From positions 124,001 to 188,000 of the forward strand of contig LVEI03000001.1 of NCBI GenBank assembly GCA_001595385.3: 64,000 nucleotides of DNA, in the 5' to 3' direction. This DNA comes from Deltaproteobacteria bacterium GWC2_55_46 (lineage in GTDB: Bacteria; Desulfobacterota; GWC2-55-46). The notes below the pieces were generated by a model. The model was given only the letters and a program-made list of their open reading frames with translations. It was not told the origin of the DNA and did no database searches. The position numbers and the translations under genes are program-made. Position 1 is the stretch's first letter; each line of letters begins with the position of its first letter. Positions 1 through 8,477 of this stretch are shown in pieces.

Positions 1-24
1 AAGATAGTCCCGTAAGGAGGGCTT

Positions 25-231
25 ATGTCAGAATGCGGCCATAACCACGACAGCCACGGCCATGAAGAAGAGCTTAAGGAGGTAACGGTCACCCTCGAGG
101 AGGAGCAGATAGAGGCGCTCGAGGAGATGGCAGCCGAATACAGGGAGAAGCTCGGGCAGGCCTGGGACCTAAGCGCCATGCTGAGGGTCGCCGTGGGCCA
201 TTTCCTTACCAAGATGGGGAAGATGACTTAG
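25..231 (+). CDS. Small His-rich, ribbon-helix-helix-like protein
   Basis: This 68-residue protein is not a family I can name. The first 15 residues are rich in His plus one Cys (MSECGHNHDSHGHEE), which could bind a metal. The rest begins with a short strand (KEVTVTLEEEQ) and continues as two predicted helices. That pattern resembles small ribbon-helix-helix DNA-binding proteins but has a longer inter-helix segment than usual. A good Shine-Dalgarno, AAGGAGG, lies just before the ATG. The stop codon falls inside the first copy of an 11-bp direct repeat that bounds the hairpin array downstream. Upstream context is cut by the window edge. The coding call is fairly secure; the DNA-binding and metal-binding ideas are inference. 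Confidence 0.7.
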   Translation: MSECGHNHDSHGHEEELKEVTVTLEEEQIEALEEMAAEYREKLGQAWDLSAMLRVAVGHFLTKMGKMT

Positions 232-394
232 AAGGCTGTTGAAAAACAGCCTGGTAAAGCAATCCATGGATGGATTGCCAAATTGCGAGACTTGAAAAAT
301 CGAGCAATTTGTAAGATTTGGACTGATTCATTCAGGCCAAATCTTAGTTGAAAAAGTCCTGGATGGACTTTTTCAACATCCTGTTAGAAGGCTG
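228..394. repeat. Array of five consecutive hairpins bounded by 11-bp direct repeats
   Basis: Most of the 329-bp gap before sppA is filled by back-to-back inverted repeats. They are 233-252 (8-bp stem, GAAA loop), 259-278 (8-bp stem), 280-310 (7-bp stem), 313-345 (9-bp stem with an inner CTGA/TCAG stem) and 347-377 (13-bp perfect stem GTTGAAAAAGTCC). The direct repeat TTAGAAGGCTG occurs at 228-238 and 384-394, enclosing the array. No open frame of note lies inside it. The last stem resembles sequences near 23778 and 29159, so this may be a composite of a dispersed REP- or MITE-like element. The remainder, 395-560, shows no clear feature. Confidence 0.8.
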
Positions 395-560
395 CCAAAG
401 AAGTCCAATCCGGGGCGTACAAGTCACGTACGCCCCGTAAAACTTCCGCATAGTACGTCCCGCCACGCTTGACCAAACGAGAGCCGTTGATATACTTTAC
501 AGGTGCGGCTTCCTTATTCACCCATATCCTTATAGATAGCCAAAAAAAGCAGGGGTTGAT

Positions 561-1529
561 ATGAAGATGAAAGCGTTCTTTGTATCCTTTCTTTTGCTAT
601 TCCTTTCCGGCTGCGTCTTCATAACCATACCAGGGGTAGAGCCTCCAGCCGAGAAGACAATAGGCGGCAAGGGGGGGAATAAGGTCCTTTTACTGGACGT
701 CTCCGGCATATTGAAGGACGATGACTCTGGCGGGCTACTCGGGGTCAAGTCGAGGCCGAACCTTACCGCGAGGATAAGGGAGGAGCTCGACCTGGCCGCC
801 TCGGATGGGTCGGTACGGGCGGTAGTGCTCAGAATAAACACACCAGGCGGGTCGGTCACGACGAGCGACATACTTGCCCATGAGATAGAGAGGTTCAAAA
901 AGAGGAAGAAGGTCCCGGTAGTGGCCGAGCTAATGGACATGGCAACCTCAGGAGGCTACTATATAGCATCATCAGCCGATATAATAATCGCGGAGCCGAC
1001 TACCGTTACCGGGAGCATAGGCGTCGTCGCCTTCAGCGTGAACGCGAGCGGGCTCCTTGAGAAGATCGGCATCACCAACCAGACCATCAAGTCTGGGGCC
1101 TTGAAGGACATGGGCTCTCCGCTTCGCCCGATGACTGAAGAGGATAGAAAGGTGCTCCAGTCTGTCATAGACGGCATGTACGAGAGGTTTCTCGATAAGG
1201 TCATGGAAGGCAGGCCGGGGAGCTTCACCAGGGATGAGCTCAGGGCGGCCGCTGACGGGCGCATCTATACCGCGCGGCAGGCGCTTGATCTCAGGCTCAT
1301 AGATTCCATCGGCTACCTCGACGACGCGATAGAGGCGGCGAAGAAGGCGGCCGGGATCAAAGAGGCCCGGATAATCACTTACGCGCATCCGAGGGCGTAT
1401 AAGAACAATATCTACTCGGCCCTCGCCCCTTCCATAGGGCCGTCGTTGCCTGAAACGCTCGTTATAAACCTCGACGTCGGAAGGCTCGCCGATAGCGGGA
1501 TGCATTTCATGTACATGTGGCTTCCCTGA
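561..1529 (+). CDS. sppA: Signal peptide peptidase SppA-type S49 protease (lipoprotein)
   Basis: Membrane-bound serine protease of family S49, which cleaves residual signal peptides or other envelope peptides. The 322-residue length fits the short, single-domain SppA class. The N-terminus is a lipoprotein signal with lipobox LSGC (Cys18), so it is probably lipid-anchored on the periplasmic side. The nucleophile is Ser130 in MATSGGYYIA and the general-base lysine is Lys182 in SGALKDMGSP. Their 52-residue spacing equals that of the Ser/Lys dyad in Bacillus SppA. A weak purine-rich site (AGGGG) precedes the ATG. It stands alone between the hairpin array and the YfhO gene. Confidence 0.92.
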   Translation: MKMKAFFVSFLLLFLSGCVFITIPGVEPPAEKTIGGKGGNKVLLLDVSGILKDDDSGGLLGVKSRPNLTARIREELDLAASDGSVRAVVLRINTPGGSVTTSDILAHEIERFKKRKKVPVVAELMDMATSGGYYIASSADIIIAEPTTVTGSIGVVAFSVNASGLLEKIGITNQTIKSGALKDMGSPLRPMTEEDRKVLQSVIDGMYERFLDKVMEGRPGSFTRDELRAAADGRIYTARQALDLRLIDSIGYLDDAIEAAKKAAGIKEARIITYAHPRAYKNNIYSALAPSIGPSLPETLVINLDVGRLADSGMHFMYMWLP

Positions 1530-1618
1530 AAGGGCTGTATCCGATGTGACTTGAGTTGTGGCATCCGTGCCGCATTTATGTTAAGCTCACGTGCATAAAA
1601 AGCCTTTAAGGGAGCAGC

Positions 1619-4411
1619 GTGATACAGTCCGGACCGCGGGGCAGACGCCACATTAAAGCTGTTGCCGCATACGCCCTTCTTATAATCCTTTTCTATTCCC
1701 CCGTGATATTCGGCGTGAAAAGCCTATTGCCGTCCCTGTACCAGCCGCACGGCGTTGTTGAGGGAGGCACTTACAAGGAGATGAAACGCACCCCCGTAAA
1801 CTCGTTCAACATAGACATAGCCACACCGGCCTATTACGAGTTCCCGATAAACAAGCTCACGGGCGACCTTTATAAACGTGGCGAGCTGCCGCTCTGGAAC
1901 CCCTATCAGGGCGCTGGCACGCCTCTTGCCGCGCAGTTCTCCACAAGGGTATTCTTTCCGTACCAGATACTCGAGGACATAAGCCCCGTGTGGACGTGGG
2001 ACTTTTATCTGCTCGGCAGGCTCCTCTTCTCGGCCTTCTTTACCTATCTTTTCCTTGACCTCCTGGGACTTACTTTCATGGCCGCGCTTGCCGGAGGCGC
2101 CTTCTACATGCTCCAGGGCACCTTCGTATGGTTTATCAACCTTGAACAGTTGATGAACGTCGCCATGATGGCCCCTGTGGTGATGTGGTCTACAGAGCTG
2201 CTCGCCAGGGCACGGCGCGGCTTTAAGATAGCGCTCCCGGCCATCGCGGCCTTCGGCCTCTCGATAGGCTTCATGTTACTCGCCGGACAGCCTGAAGTCG
2301 CTCTCTATGTCTCTTTACTCTCTTTCCTCTATTATATCGTGAGGGCAGGGAACGCGTGGAGGGATAGATGCTTCACAGGCTTTATCGCGAAGTACGCCTT
2401 CTCGTATCTGGTCGGGCTTTTCATAGCCATGCCTTTGATACTCCCGTTCCTCGAGCTGGTCAAATCCGGCTTTCACATCCACCCGATAGGCGGCGAGATG
2501 GGGATACAGATACTCCAGCACTGGGAATCGGTATTCGTCTACCTGACGCCGACGCTGGCGGAGTTCCCCACAGACCCGGAGATGATAAACGGGGTAGGGC
2601 TTCTCGTAAAGCTCAAGGACTCTTACTTCAGGTTCCTCCCTATAAACGGGGTGTGGGACATACTCGGCGGATATACCGGCATAGTCCTCATTTTCATCAT
2701 CCTCTCAGGCGTCCTCTATGCGGCTTCAAGGCCCTCTTTCAGGAACAGGTCGCCACTCTATTTCTTCGCGGCCTTCGGCTTCGCCATAATACTCAAGAAC
2801 ATGGGGCTGCCGCCGTTCCGCTGGATAGGCTATATACCCGTATTCGACCAGGTTTGGACCCTAAGGTGGGCGGCCCCGGCGTGGGCATTTTCTTTCGCGG
2901 CGGCTGGCGCTATAGCGATTGAACTGCTCTGCTCCAGGAAGGATGAGGCTCAAGAAGGCCTTGATGGGGCCAGCTTTGGGCGGCTCGGCAGGTATTTCAT
3001 GAGGCGGCCGCACATGGCTCCGACCGTAGCCTTTCTTTCGATCCTGTCATTCTATTTTGTTTTATCCTTTCTGCCTGTAATAAGGATGACCGTTGATAAA
3101 GGCTTTTATTTCAATACAGCCATGCTGCCGTTTGTCTTCCCTTCGATGTTCTTGGGGTCTGTCCTCACGATCTTTCTCCTTTGCGTAGCGTTCCTGATGG
3201 CATCCATGAACATGATGGGCAAGGCCAGGGCCTTATCGGGGCTTTTTGCCCTGGTCGTGCTCGACCTCTGGTGGGCTGTGCCAAGGGGCTATGACGAACG
3301 GTTCCTCTTCTACAAGCTCATACCTTTTACTATCGGTTTTGTGGCGGTCGTCTTCTATTACTGGGAGATGAAAAAGGAGGCTGCCGTAGCCGTGGCCGTC
3401 TTCCTGGCAGCCTCTTTTGGCCTCGACGCGTTCTCTCCCAAGGGGTTTCCGCAAAGGGAAGACCCGTTCAAAGAGGCCCCTTATGTAGAGTTCCTTCGGG
3501 ATAACCTCGGAGAACACAGGGTCGCCGGCGGGTACGGGCTCCTTTTTCCCAACTTCTCAAGCGCCCTTGGCATAAAAGACATAAGGTACGTAAATTCCAT
3601 CCTTCCAGGCACATACCAGTGGTACAGGAAGAACTACCTCCACGTGGATACTATAGAAGAGGGGCCTTCTTCAGGGCTCTGGTTCACCGGACGCCCGGAG
3701 AGGTGCAGGGCCAGGCCTTCAGAGGGCGGCGAAGACAAGGTTTACGACTTCTGGTTGCGCCCTGTGGAAGAGGACGTGATGAAGCGCCTGCGGAACTACT
3801 CCCTTCTGGGCCTTAAGTACCTTGTCCTGCCATGGGACCCCGGCTACGGGATACACGAGAGCGTATTTTCATTTGAGCCATATGACATGAGCTCTATACC
3901 TCTGGTCTATCAAAAGGAGGCGAGGGTATACGAGGTCCCCGACGTCCTTCCGAGGGCTTACGTAGCATTCGATTACGAGCTTGCGGACTCCTTCGAGAAG
4001 GCCCAGGAGATTGCCACGGGCGACGGCTTTGACCTCCATGGAAAGGCTGTACTTGAAGAAGAGCCTGGGATAGGCCTGGGGGCTAAAGGCAGATATACAG
4101 CGGTAATAAAGGATTACAAGGCAAATAGCTTGACAGTCGAGGTGACTACAGACGCCGACGGCCTCCTCGTTTTGACCGACCTCCATTATCCTGGCTGGCA
4201 GGCGTATGTGAACGGGAAGAAGGAGAAGGTCCTGAGGGTCAACGGATTGGTAAGGGGCGTTCCGGTAAGAGAAGGCGGCAGCGAGGTGGTATTTAAATAT
4301 AGGCCCGCAAGCTTCATGGCTGGCACAGCGGCCTTTGCCGCTGCCTTCGGCTTCTGCGTATTCGCCCTTGTTACAGGCCGGAAGAGAAAAACGGATAATA
4401 CGTCGAAGTAA
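1619..4411 (+). CDS. YfhO-family polytopic membrane protein
   Basis: Large (930 residue) inner-membrane protein with about a dozen hydrophobic segments in its first 600 residues. A C-terminal soluble region contains the YfhO hallmark LHYPGWQAYVNGK near residue 865, and one more membrane span follows. The fold resembles GT-C type glycosyltransferases, and YfhO in Gram-positives is linked to glycosylation of teichoic acids; the substrate here is unknown. Translation starts at GTG 1619, with AAGGGAGC about six bases upstream. The gene ends in a strong bidirectional terminator shared with the convergent protease gene. Confidence 0.85.
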   Translation: MIQSGPRGRRHIKAVAAYALLIILFYSPVIFGVKSLLPSLYQPHGVVEGGTYKEMKRTPVNSFNIDIATPAYYEFPINKLTGDLYKRGELPLWNPYQGAGTPLAAQFSTRVFFPYQILEDISPVWTWDFYLLGRLLFSAFFTYLFLDLLGLTFMAALAGGAFYMLQGTFVWFINLEQLMNVAMMAPVVMWSTELLARARRGFKIALPAIAAFGLSIGFMLLAGQPEVALYVSLLSFLYYIVRAGNAWRDRCFTGFIAKYAFSYLVGLFIAMPLILPFLELVKSGFHIHPIGGEMGIQILQHWESVFVYLTPTLAEFPTDPEMINGVGLLVKLKDSYFRFLPINGVWDILGGYTGIVLIFIILSGVLYAASRPSFRNRSPLYFFAAFGFAIILKNMGLPPFRWIGYIPVFDQVWTLRWAAPAWAFSFAAAGAIAIELLCSRKDEAQEGLDGASFGRLGRYFMRRPHMAPTVAFLSILSFYFVLSFLPVIRMTVDKGFYFNTAMLPFVFPSMFLGSVLTIFLLCVAFLMASMNMMGKARALSGLFALVVLDLWWAVPRGYDERFLFYKLIPFTIGFVAVVFYYWEMKKEAAVAVAVFLAASFGLDAFSPKGFPQREDPFKEAPYVEFLRDNLGEHRVAGGYGLLFPNFSSALGIKDIRYVNSILPGTYQWYRKNYLHVDTIEEGPSSGLWFTGRPERCRARPSEGGEDKVYDFWLRPVEEDVMKRLRNYSLLGLKYLVLPWDPGYGIHESVFSFEPYDMSSIPLVYQKEARVYEVPDVLPRAYVAFDYELADSFEKAQEIATGDGFDLHGKAVLEEEPGIGLGAKGRYTAVIKDYKANSLTVEVTTDADGLLVLTDLHYPGWQAYVNGKKEKVLRVNGLVRGVPVREGGSEVVFKYRPASFMAGTAAFAAAFGFCVFALVTGRKRKTDNTSK

Positions 4412-4423
4412 AATTCATCTGTT

Positions 4424-4466
4424 AAAAGAAAGAGGCCGGCAGGATTTGCCGGCCTCTTTCTTTTTT
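4424..4466. terminator. Bidirectional intrinsic terminator
   Basis: A long GC-rich stem (AAAAGAAAGAGGCCGGC pairing with GCCGGCCTCTTTCTTTT, 7-base loop) carries an A-run on one side and a T-run on the other. It lies between the convergent YfhO and M16 genes and can end transcription from both. Confidence 0.9.
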
Positions 4467-4479
4467 TCATGCCTGCTCT

Positions 4480-7128
4480 CTATTTTTCAGCAGCTACCCC
4501 GTTAGGGCCCACGACCGAGATCACATAGGCGTTCAGATCAAGGTATTTTTTGGCGACCCTCAATACGTCATCGGCCGTTACGGCCTCGATCTTTTGTGGG
4601 AATTCCTTATAGAAGCCGTACCCAAGGCCGTAGAGCTCGTTATTGGCCATGTCAGCGGCCTGGCTTGAGACCTCCTGGAGGCCTATCTCATAGCCGCCTA
4701 TGATAGACCTCTTTGCCCTGTTCAGCTCTTCTGCGGCAACCGGTTCGGTGCTTATCCTCTTCAATTCTTCCAGAATGCCATTTAATGCCTCTTCCTTTTT
4801 GTCAGGGGCTGAGGCTATGTAGGCACCTATGAGGCCGCGGTCAACGCCCTCCTTGGAGAAGGCGCTTACTGTGTAGGCCAGAGACTTCTTGTCCCGAAGC
4901 TCTATGAAGAGCCTGCCGCCCTGTCCGGAGAGGACTTCCGTCATGACCCTTAAAGGATAGCTGTCCTCATTACCTATCCTCGTGCCGAGGAAGGCTATGC
5001 CCATATGGGTCTGCTCCTTCTCCTTTACGGCACCTGTCTTTTCAATTGCCGTCTTGGGCGCCTCCTCAGGGGGAAGGGTCAAAGGGGCGCCATCTTTTTT
5101 TATGCCGCCCAGCATGGCCTTCGCCTTCTCGTAAGCCTTCCCGGTCTCTATGTCGCCGACGATCGTCAGCACCATGCGCTCAGGGGCGAAGAAGTCCTGG
5201 TGGTGTTTTAAGAGGTCCTCTCTCGTAAGGGAATTTATCGACTCCTTCGTGCCGATCGCCGGCATGCCGTATGGGTGCCTCTCATAGAGCTTCCTGTAAA
5301 GGAGCTTGAATGTGTAAGAGGGCAGGTTGTCTTCCTGCCGCTGTATCGCGGCGAGGGTGTCTGTCCGGAGCTTGGCTATTTCGCTCTCCGGGAAGGTCGG
5401 GTTTGCCAGCACGTCAGAGAGCATGGCTATCCCCCTGTCGAAGAAGGTCGAGAGGAACTTTCCTGATACGCCTGTAGAGTTCCATCCGGAGAAGCCGCTT
5501 ACGCCCCCGGCTATCTCTTCCATCTCCCTTGAAAGCTCTTCACGCGTCCTCTTGACCGTCCCTCTTGTGAGCATGCTCGCGGTAAAGCCGCCTATGCCGT
5601 TCTTGCCGGCATCTTCAAACCTGAGCCCGCCTGGGAAGGCCGCATAGAAGGCGACCGTCGGGTTGGCGTGTACCTCCTTGATGATGAGCGTTATGCCGTT
5701 ATCGAACTTGAATTTTGTCGTCCGCTCGGCCTTTTGCGCCTCAGCCGACTCGGCCTTCTTCTCCGCCGAGGCCCTGACAGCGGCCGATACCAGCTCTCGC
5801 GTAACGGCGCCTTCACTCGCTTTCGGAAGAAGTACAGAGACCGTCAGGTTATTGGGACGGAAGTATCTCTCGACCATCCTTTTTACGTCCTCGGCTGTAA
5901 CCTTCCTTATGCCCTCGATGTACTTCTTCTCGTAATCGAAGTCCCCGAGGTTCGCCTCGAAGTAGCCGAGCTTCCCGGCCAGCCCGTCCATGGTCTCCCT
6001 CGAATAGACGAAGTCGCTTTCGAGGTTGAACTTGGCCCTGTGAAGCTCCTGGTAGTCAGGCCCCTCAAGCCCGAGCCTTGCCACCACGTCAAGCGACCCG
6101 GTTATGGCCTTTTCGACGTTGCCTGGCGAGAGCACCGCCGTTATGAAAAAGATGCCGGGGTTCTTAAGCGACATGGCATAGCCGGAGATGCTGTCGACGA
6201 GTTCGTCCTCAAGCTTGAGTTTCTTGTAGAGCCTTGAGGTCTCGCCGCCTGAAAGTATCATCTGGAGGACGTCTATGGCGTAAGTGTCCTCGTCCCTGGC
6301 TGAAGGTATGTGAAAGCCCATGCCAAGCTGGGCGTCCTGGACCTGCATGGCGAACTGAGCGCTCTTGAGCTCTTTCTGCCGCGGCTCCGCGGGCCTCGTA
6401 CGTTCAGGCAAGGGCTTTTTCCTGAACGACTTGAACGACTCTTTTACGGCCTTGAGGGCGTCATCGTGGTCCACGTCCCCGACTATCACCAGCACCATGT
6501 TGTTGGGGACATACCATGTTTTGAAGAAGCCGATCATATCTTTGCGCGTGAAGCCCTTTACCGTGTCAACGTACCCGATGACGGGCCTTCCGTATGGGTG
6601 GACCTGGTACGAGTTCCTGAGGACTGATTTGAAGAGCTTCCTCCCCGGGTTGTCCTCGTTCATCCTTATCTCTTCGAGGACGACCTCAAGCTCTTTCTTT
6701 AATTCTTGAGGGTCGAGGGATGAATGCTGCACGGCGTCGCTTATGACGTCAAGCCCTGTTGAGAAGTAGCGGCTCGGCACGGTCAGGTGGAAGACAGTGT
6801 TGTCGAATGTCGTGTAGGCGTTGATATCACCGCCGACCGACTCTATCATGCTCGCTATCTGGCCGACCTGTTTGGTCTCTGTCCCCTTGAAGAGCATGTG
6901 CTCGAATACGTGCGAGATGCCGGCCAGTTTTTCTGGCTCATCCGCCCCACCAACCTTGACCCACATCTGGACCGATACGACCGGGGCCGAACGTTCTTCT
7001 TCAATTATCACCGTGAGCCCGTTGTCGAGCGTCGTCTTGTATACCTTGGCAGGCTCTGCAAAGGCGGCTCCGGCGAAGAGCAGGCATATGAACGATATTA
7101 CGGCTACCGTTATTCTGTTGCGGACCAT
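4480..7128 (-). CDS. Exported two-unit M16 zinc peptidase (pitrilysin/PqqL family)
   Basis: Secreted metalloprotease of 882 residues built of two tandem M16 units. Residues 1-24 form a signal peptide ending AGAAFA. The first unit carries the inverted zinc motif HVFEH (His73, Glu76, His77) and the distal glutamate in the EEIRMNEDNP segment near residue 152, so it should be catalytic. The second unit starts near residue 470; at the equivalent position it reads GGFTASMLTRG and lacks HxxEH, as usual for the non-catalytic half. An upstream in-frame ATG at 7200 exists, but the start at 7128 is preferred: AAGGAGG lies just before it and the signal peptide follows directly. Likely periplasmic peptide degradation. 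Confidence 0.93.
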   Translation of the reverse strand: MVRNRITVAVISFICLLFAGAAFAEPAKVYKTTLDNGLTVIIEEERSAPVVSVQMWVKVGGADEPEKLAGISHVFEHMLFKGTETKQVGQIASMIESVGGDINAYTTFDNTVFHLTVPSRYFSTGLDVISDAVQHSSLDPQELKKELEVVLEEIRMNEDNPGRKLFKSVLRNSYQVHPYGRPVIGYVDTVKGFTRKDMIGFFKTWYVPNNMVLVIVGDVDHDDALKAVKESFKSFRKKPLPERTRPAEPRQKELKSAQFAMQVQDAQLGMGFHIPSARDEDTYAIDVLQMILSGGETSRLYKKLKLEDELVDSISGYAMSLKNPGIFFITAVLSPGNVEKAITGSLDVVARLGLEGPDYQELHRAKFNLESDFVYSRETMDGLAGKLGYFEANLGDFDYEKKYIEGIRKVTAEDVKRMVERYFRPNNLTVSVLLPKASEGAVTRELVSAAVRASAEKKAESAEAQKAERTTKFKFDNGITLIIKEVHANPTVAFYAAFPGGLRFEDAGKNGIGGFTASMLTRGTVKRTREELSREMEEIAGGVSGFSGWNSTGVSGKFLSTFFDRGIAMLSDVLANPTFPESEIAKLRTDTLAAIQRQEDNLPSYTFKLLYRKLYERHPYGMPAIGTKESINSLTREDLLKHHQDFFAPERMVLTIVGDIETGKAYEKAKAMLGGIKKDGAPLTLPPEEAPKTAIEKTGAVKEKEQTHMGIAFLGTRIGNEDSYPLRVMTEVLSGQGGRLFIELRDKKSLAYTVSAFSKEGVDRGLIGAYIASAPDKKEEALNGILEELKRISTEPVAAEELNRAKRSIIGGYEIGLQEVSSQAADMANNELYGLGYGFYKEFPQKIEAVTADDVLRVAKKYLDLNAYVISVVGPNGVAAEK

Positions 7129-7237
7129 CAAATGCCTCCTTGGAAAGGTTCTGACCAAAGGGAAAGCATAAAACAAAATAGCCGTTTTTGCAACCGGCAA
7201 ATGGTAAAAAGCTTTAAAAGTCGAATAGTTCCCTTGC

Positions 7238-7266
7238 TTGACACCCCTTAAAATAACCGATAGCCT
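7238..7266 (+). promoter_or_regulatory. Candidate sigma-70 promoter for pncA
   Basis: A consensus -35 box TTGACA (7238-7243) is followed after 17 bases by a weak -10, TAGCCT (7261-7266). If used, transcription would begin at or next to the ATG at 7273, giving a leaderless mRNA or use of the in-frame ATG at 7288. There is no Shine-Dalgarno before either ATG, which agrees with a leaderless transcript. Confidence 0.4.
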
Positions 7267-7272
7267 TTATGT

Positions 7273-7932
7273 ATGGATAACATCAAGATGGCAGGGAAAA
7301 GGGCGCTTCTCATAGCTGATTTGCAAAACGACTTCTGTCCTTCAGGTGCGCTTGCTGTATCTGAAGGCGATAAGATAGTGCCTGTGGTAAACGAGTATAT
7401 CTCGCTTTTTCGCTCGGCTGGCCTTCCCGTATACCTCACACGCGACTGGCATCCGCCGGTTACGGTACACTTCAAGAAATATGGCGGGGTCTGGCCGCCT
7501 CATTGCGTTCAGGGCACAAAGGGAGCGGAGTTTCACCCGGACCTTGACGTTACCGGGTACAATGCCATCATAACAAAGGGCGACAATCCGGATGAGGACA
7601 GCTATTCCGCCTTTTCCGGCCATGATGACAGTGGAAGACGGCTCCTAGACGCGCTCAGGCGCGAAAATGTCACTGAGCTATATGTCGGAGGGCTTGCTAC
7701 AGATTATTGCGTGAAGCAGAGCGCCCTTGACGGACTGGAAGAAGGGTTTAAGGTAACGGTTCTTCTTGATGCTGTAAAGGGTGTGGACCTTACGCCGGGC
7801 GACTCTGCCAGGGCTATAGATGAGGTAAAGAGAAAGGGTGGCAAAACGGCGACCATAGACACTATAGAGTTGCCGGAAAAAGAATCAGCCGGTGAGGAGA
7901 GCTCTGCAAGGAGAAAAAAGAAGGCTGGATAA
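7273..7932 (+). CDS. pncA: Nicotinamidase (isochorismatase family)
   Basis: Hydrolyses nicotinamide to nicotinate and ammonia in NAD salvage. The 219-residue sequence shows the full active site: Asp16 (ADLQNDF), Lys102 (ITKGDNPDEDSYSAF) and nucleophile Cys146 (GGLATDYCVK). The metal ligands are Asp58 and His60 (TRDWHP) and His77 (WPPHCVQGT). The last 25 residues are a charged, Lys/Arg/Glu-rich tail not needed for the fold. The gene stands alone, divergent from the M16 peptidase, and ends in a strong hairpin terminator. No Shine-Dalgarno is visible; the ATG at 7288 is an alternative start that keeps all active-site residues. Confidence 0.93.
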   Translation: MDNIKMAGKRALLIADLQNDFCPSGALAVSEGDKIVPVVNEYISLFRSAGLPVYLTRDWHPPVTVHFKKYGGVWPPHCVQGTKGAEFHPDLDVTGYNAIITKGDNPDEDSYSAFSGHDDSGRRLLDALRRENVTELYVGGLATDYCVKQSALDGLEEGFKVTVLLDAVKGVDLTPGDSARAIDEVKRKGGKTATIDTIELPEKESAGEESSARRKKKAG

Positions 7933-7960
7933 GCCGCCTGATGGATCGTCAGATGCGTAA

Positions 7961-7993
7961 CTATCCCCCTCGAAAGAGGGGGATAGTTTTTTT
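7961..7993. terminator. Intrinsic terminator after pncA
   Basis: An 11-bp perfect stem (CTATCCCCCTC / GAGGGGGATAG) with a GAAA loop is followed by seven T. It lies between convergent genes, and its T-run overlaps the stop codon of the GerW-like gene. Confidence 0.92.
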
Positions 7994-8378
7994 ATCGATG
8001 GCCGTGAGCGGCGTGGTGCCTGCGAGAGTACGCCCATCCGGTAAAGAAGCCGGCCGCTAAAAACCAGAGGAGCCTTCTTTTGAAGCCTATCGGTATGTAT
8101 CTGGTCTTTCTATCGGTCACCTCTATCACTCCAACTGGTCTTACCATGACACCGCCCCCTCCGCCTTCTTCAACCCCGGCCTTCTTGTGTCCTTTTTCGC
8201 CGCTTTTTTCTGTCCCGTTGCCGCCCCCGAAACCGTAAGCTATCTTCGCTACCGGTATTATCGTCTTCCTTGATGTCCTCACGGGGTCTCCATAGGCTGT
8301 CTTTGCCGTAGCGCTCGACTTTATCGTCCCGGAGATATCCTTCAAAAGGTCCTTGGTGCGCGCAAGCTTGAATAGCAT
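7992..8378 (-). CDS. GerW/YtfJ-family protein
   Basis: A 128-residue protein matching the GerW (YtfJ) family by its conserved pattern: KTIIPVAKIAYGFGGG, then a Gly/Glu/Lys-rich variable loop, then GVMVRPVGVIEVTDRKTRY. In Bacillus this family is needed for spore germination, but relatives occur widely in non-spore-formers with no known role. The C-terminus has one short hydrophobic stretch (LLWFLAAGFFTGWAY) and ends in a His-rich tail. AAAGGAGG precedes the ATG. It follows aspA on the same strand after about 100 bp, in a run that also contains a GerMN protein. Confidence 0.85.
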   Translation of the reverse strand: MLFKLARTKDLLKDISGTIKSSATAKTAYGDPVRTSRKTIIPVAKIAYGFGGGNGTEKSGEKGHKKAGVEEGGGGGVMVRPVGVIEVTDRKTRYIPIGFKRRLLWFLAAGFFTGWAYSRRHHAAHGHR

Positions 8379-8477
8379 GGCCTTCCTCCTTTCCTTGCGA
8401 GAGTGCGGATTGGGTCCTGTTTAAAGTATGCCAGAAAAGGGGAGGAAAGAAGAATGGGACACTAAAACACCGGCGCG

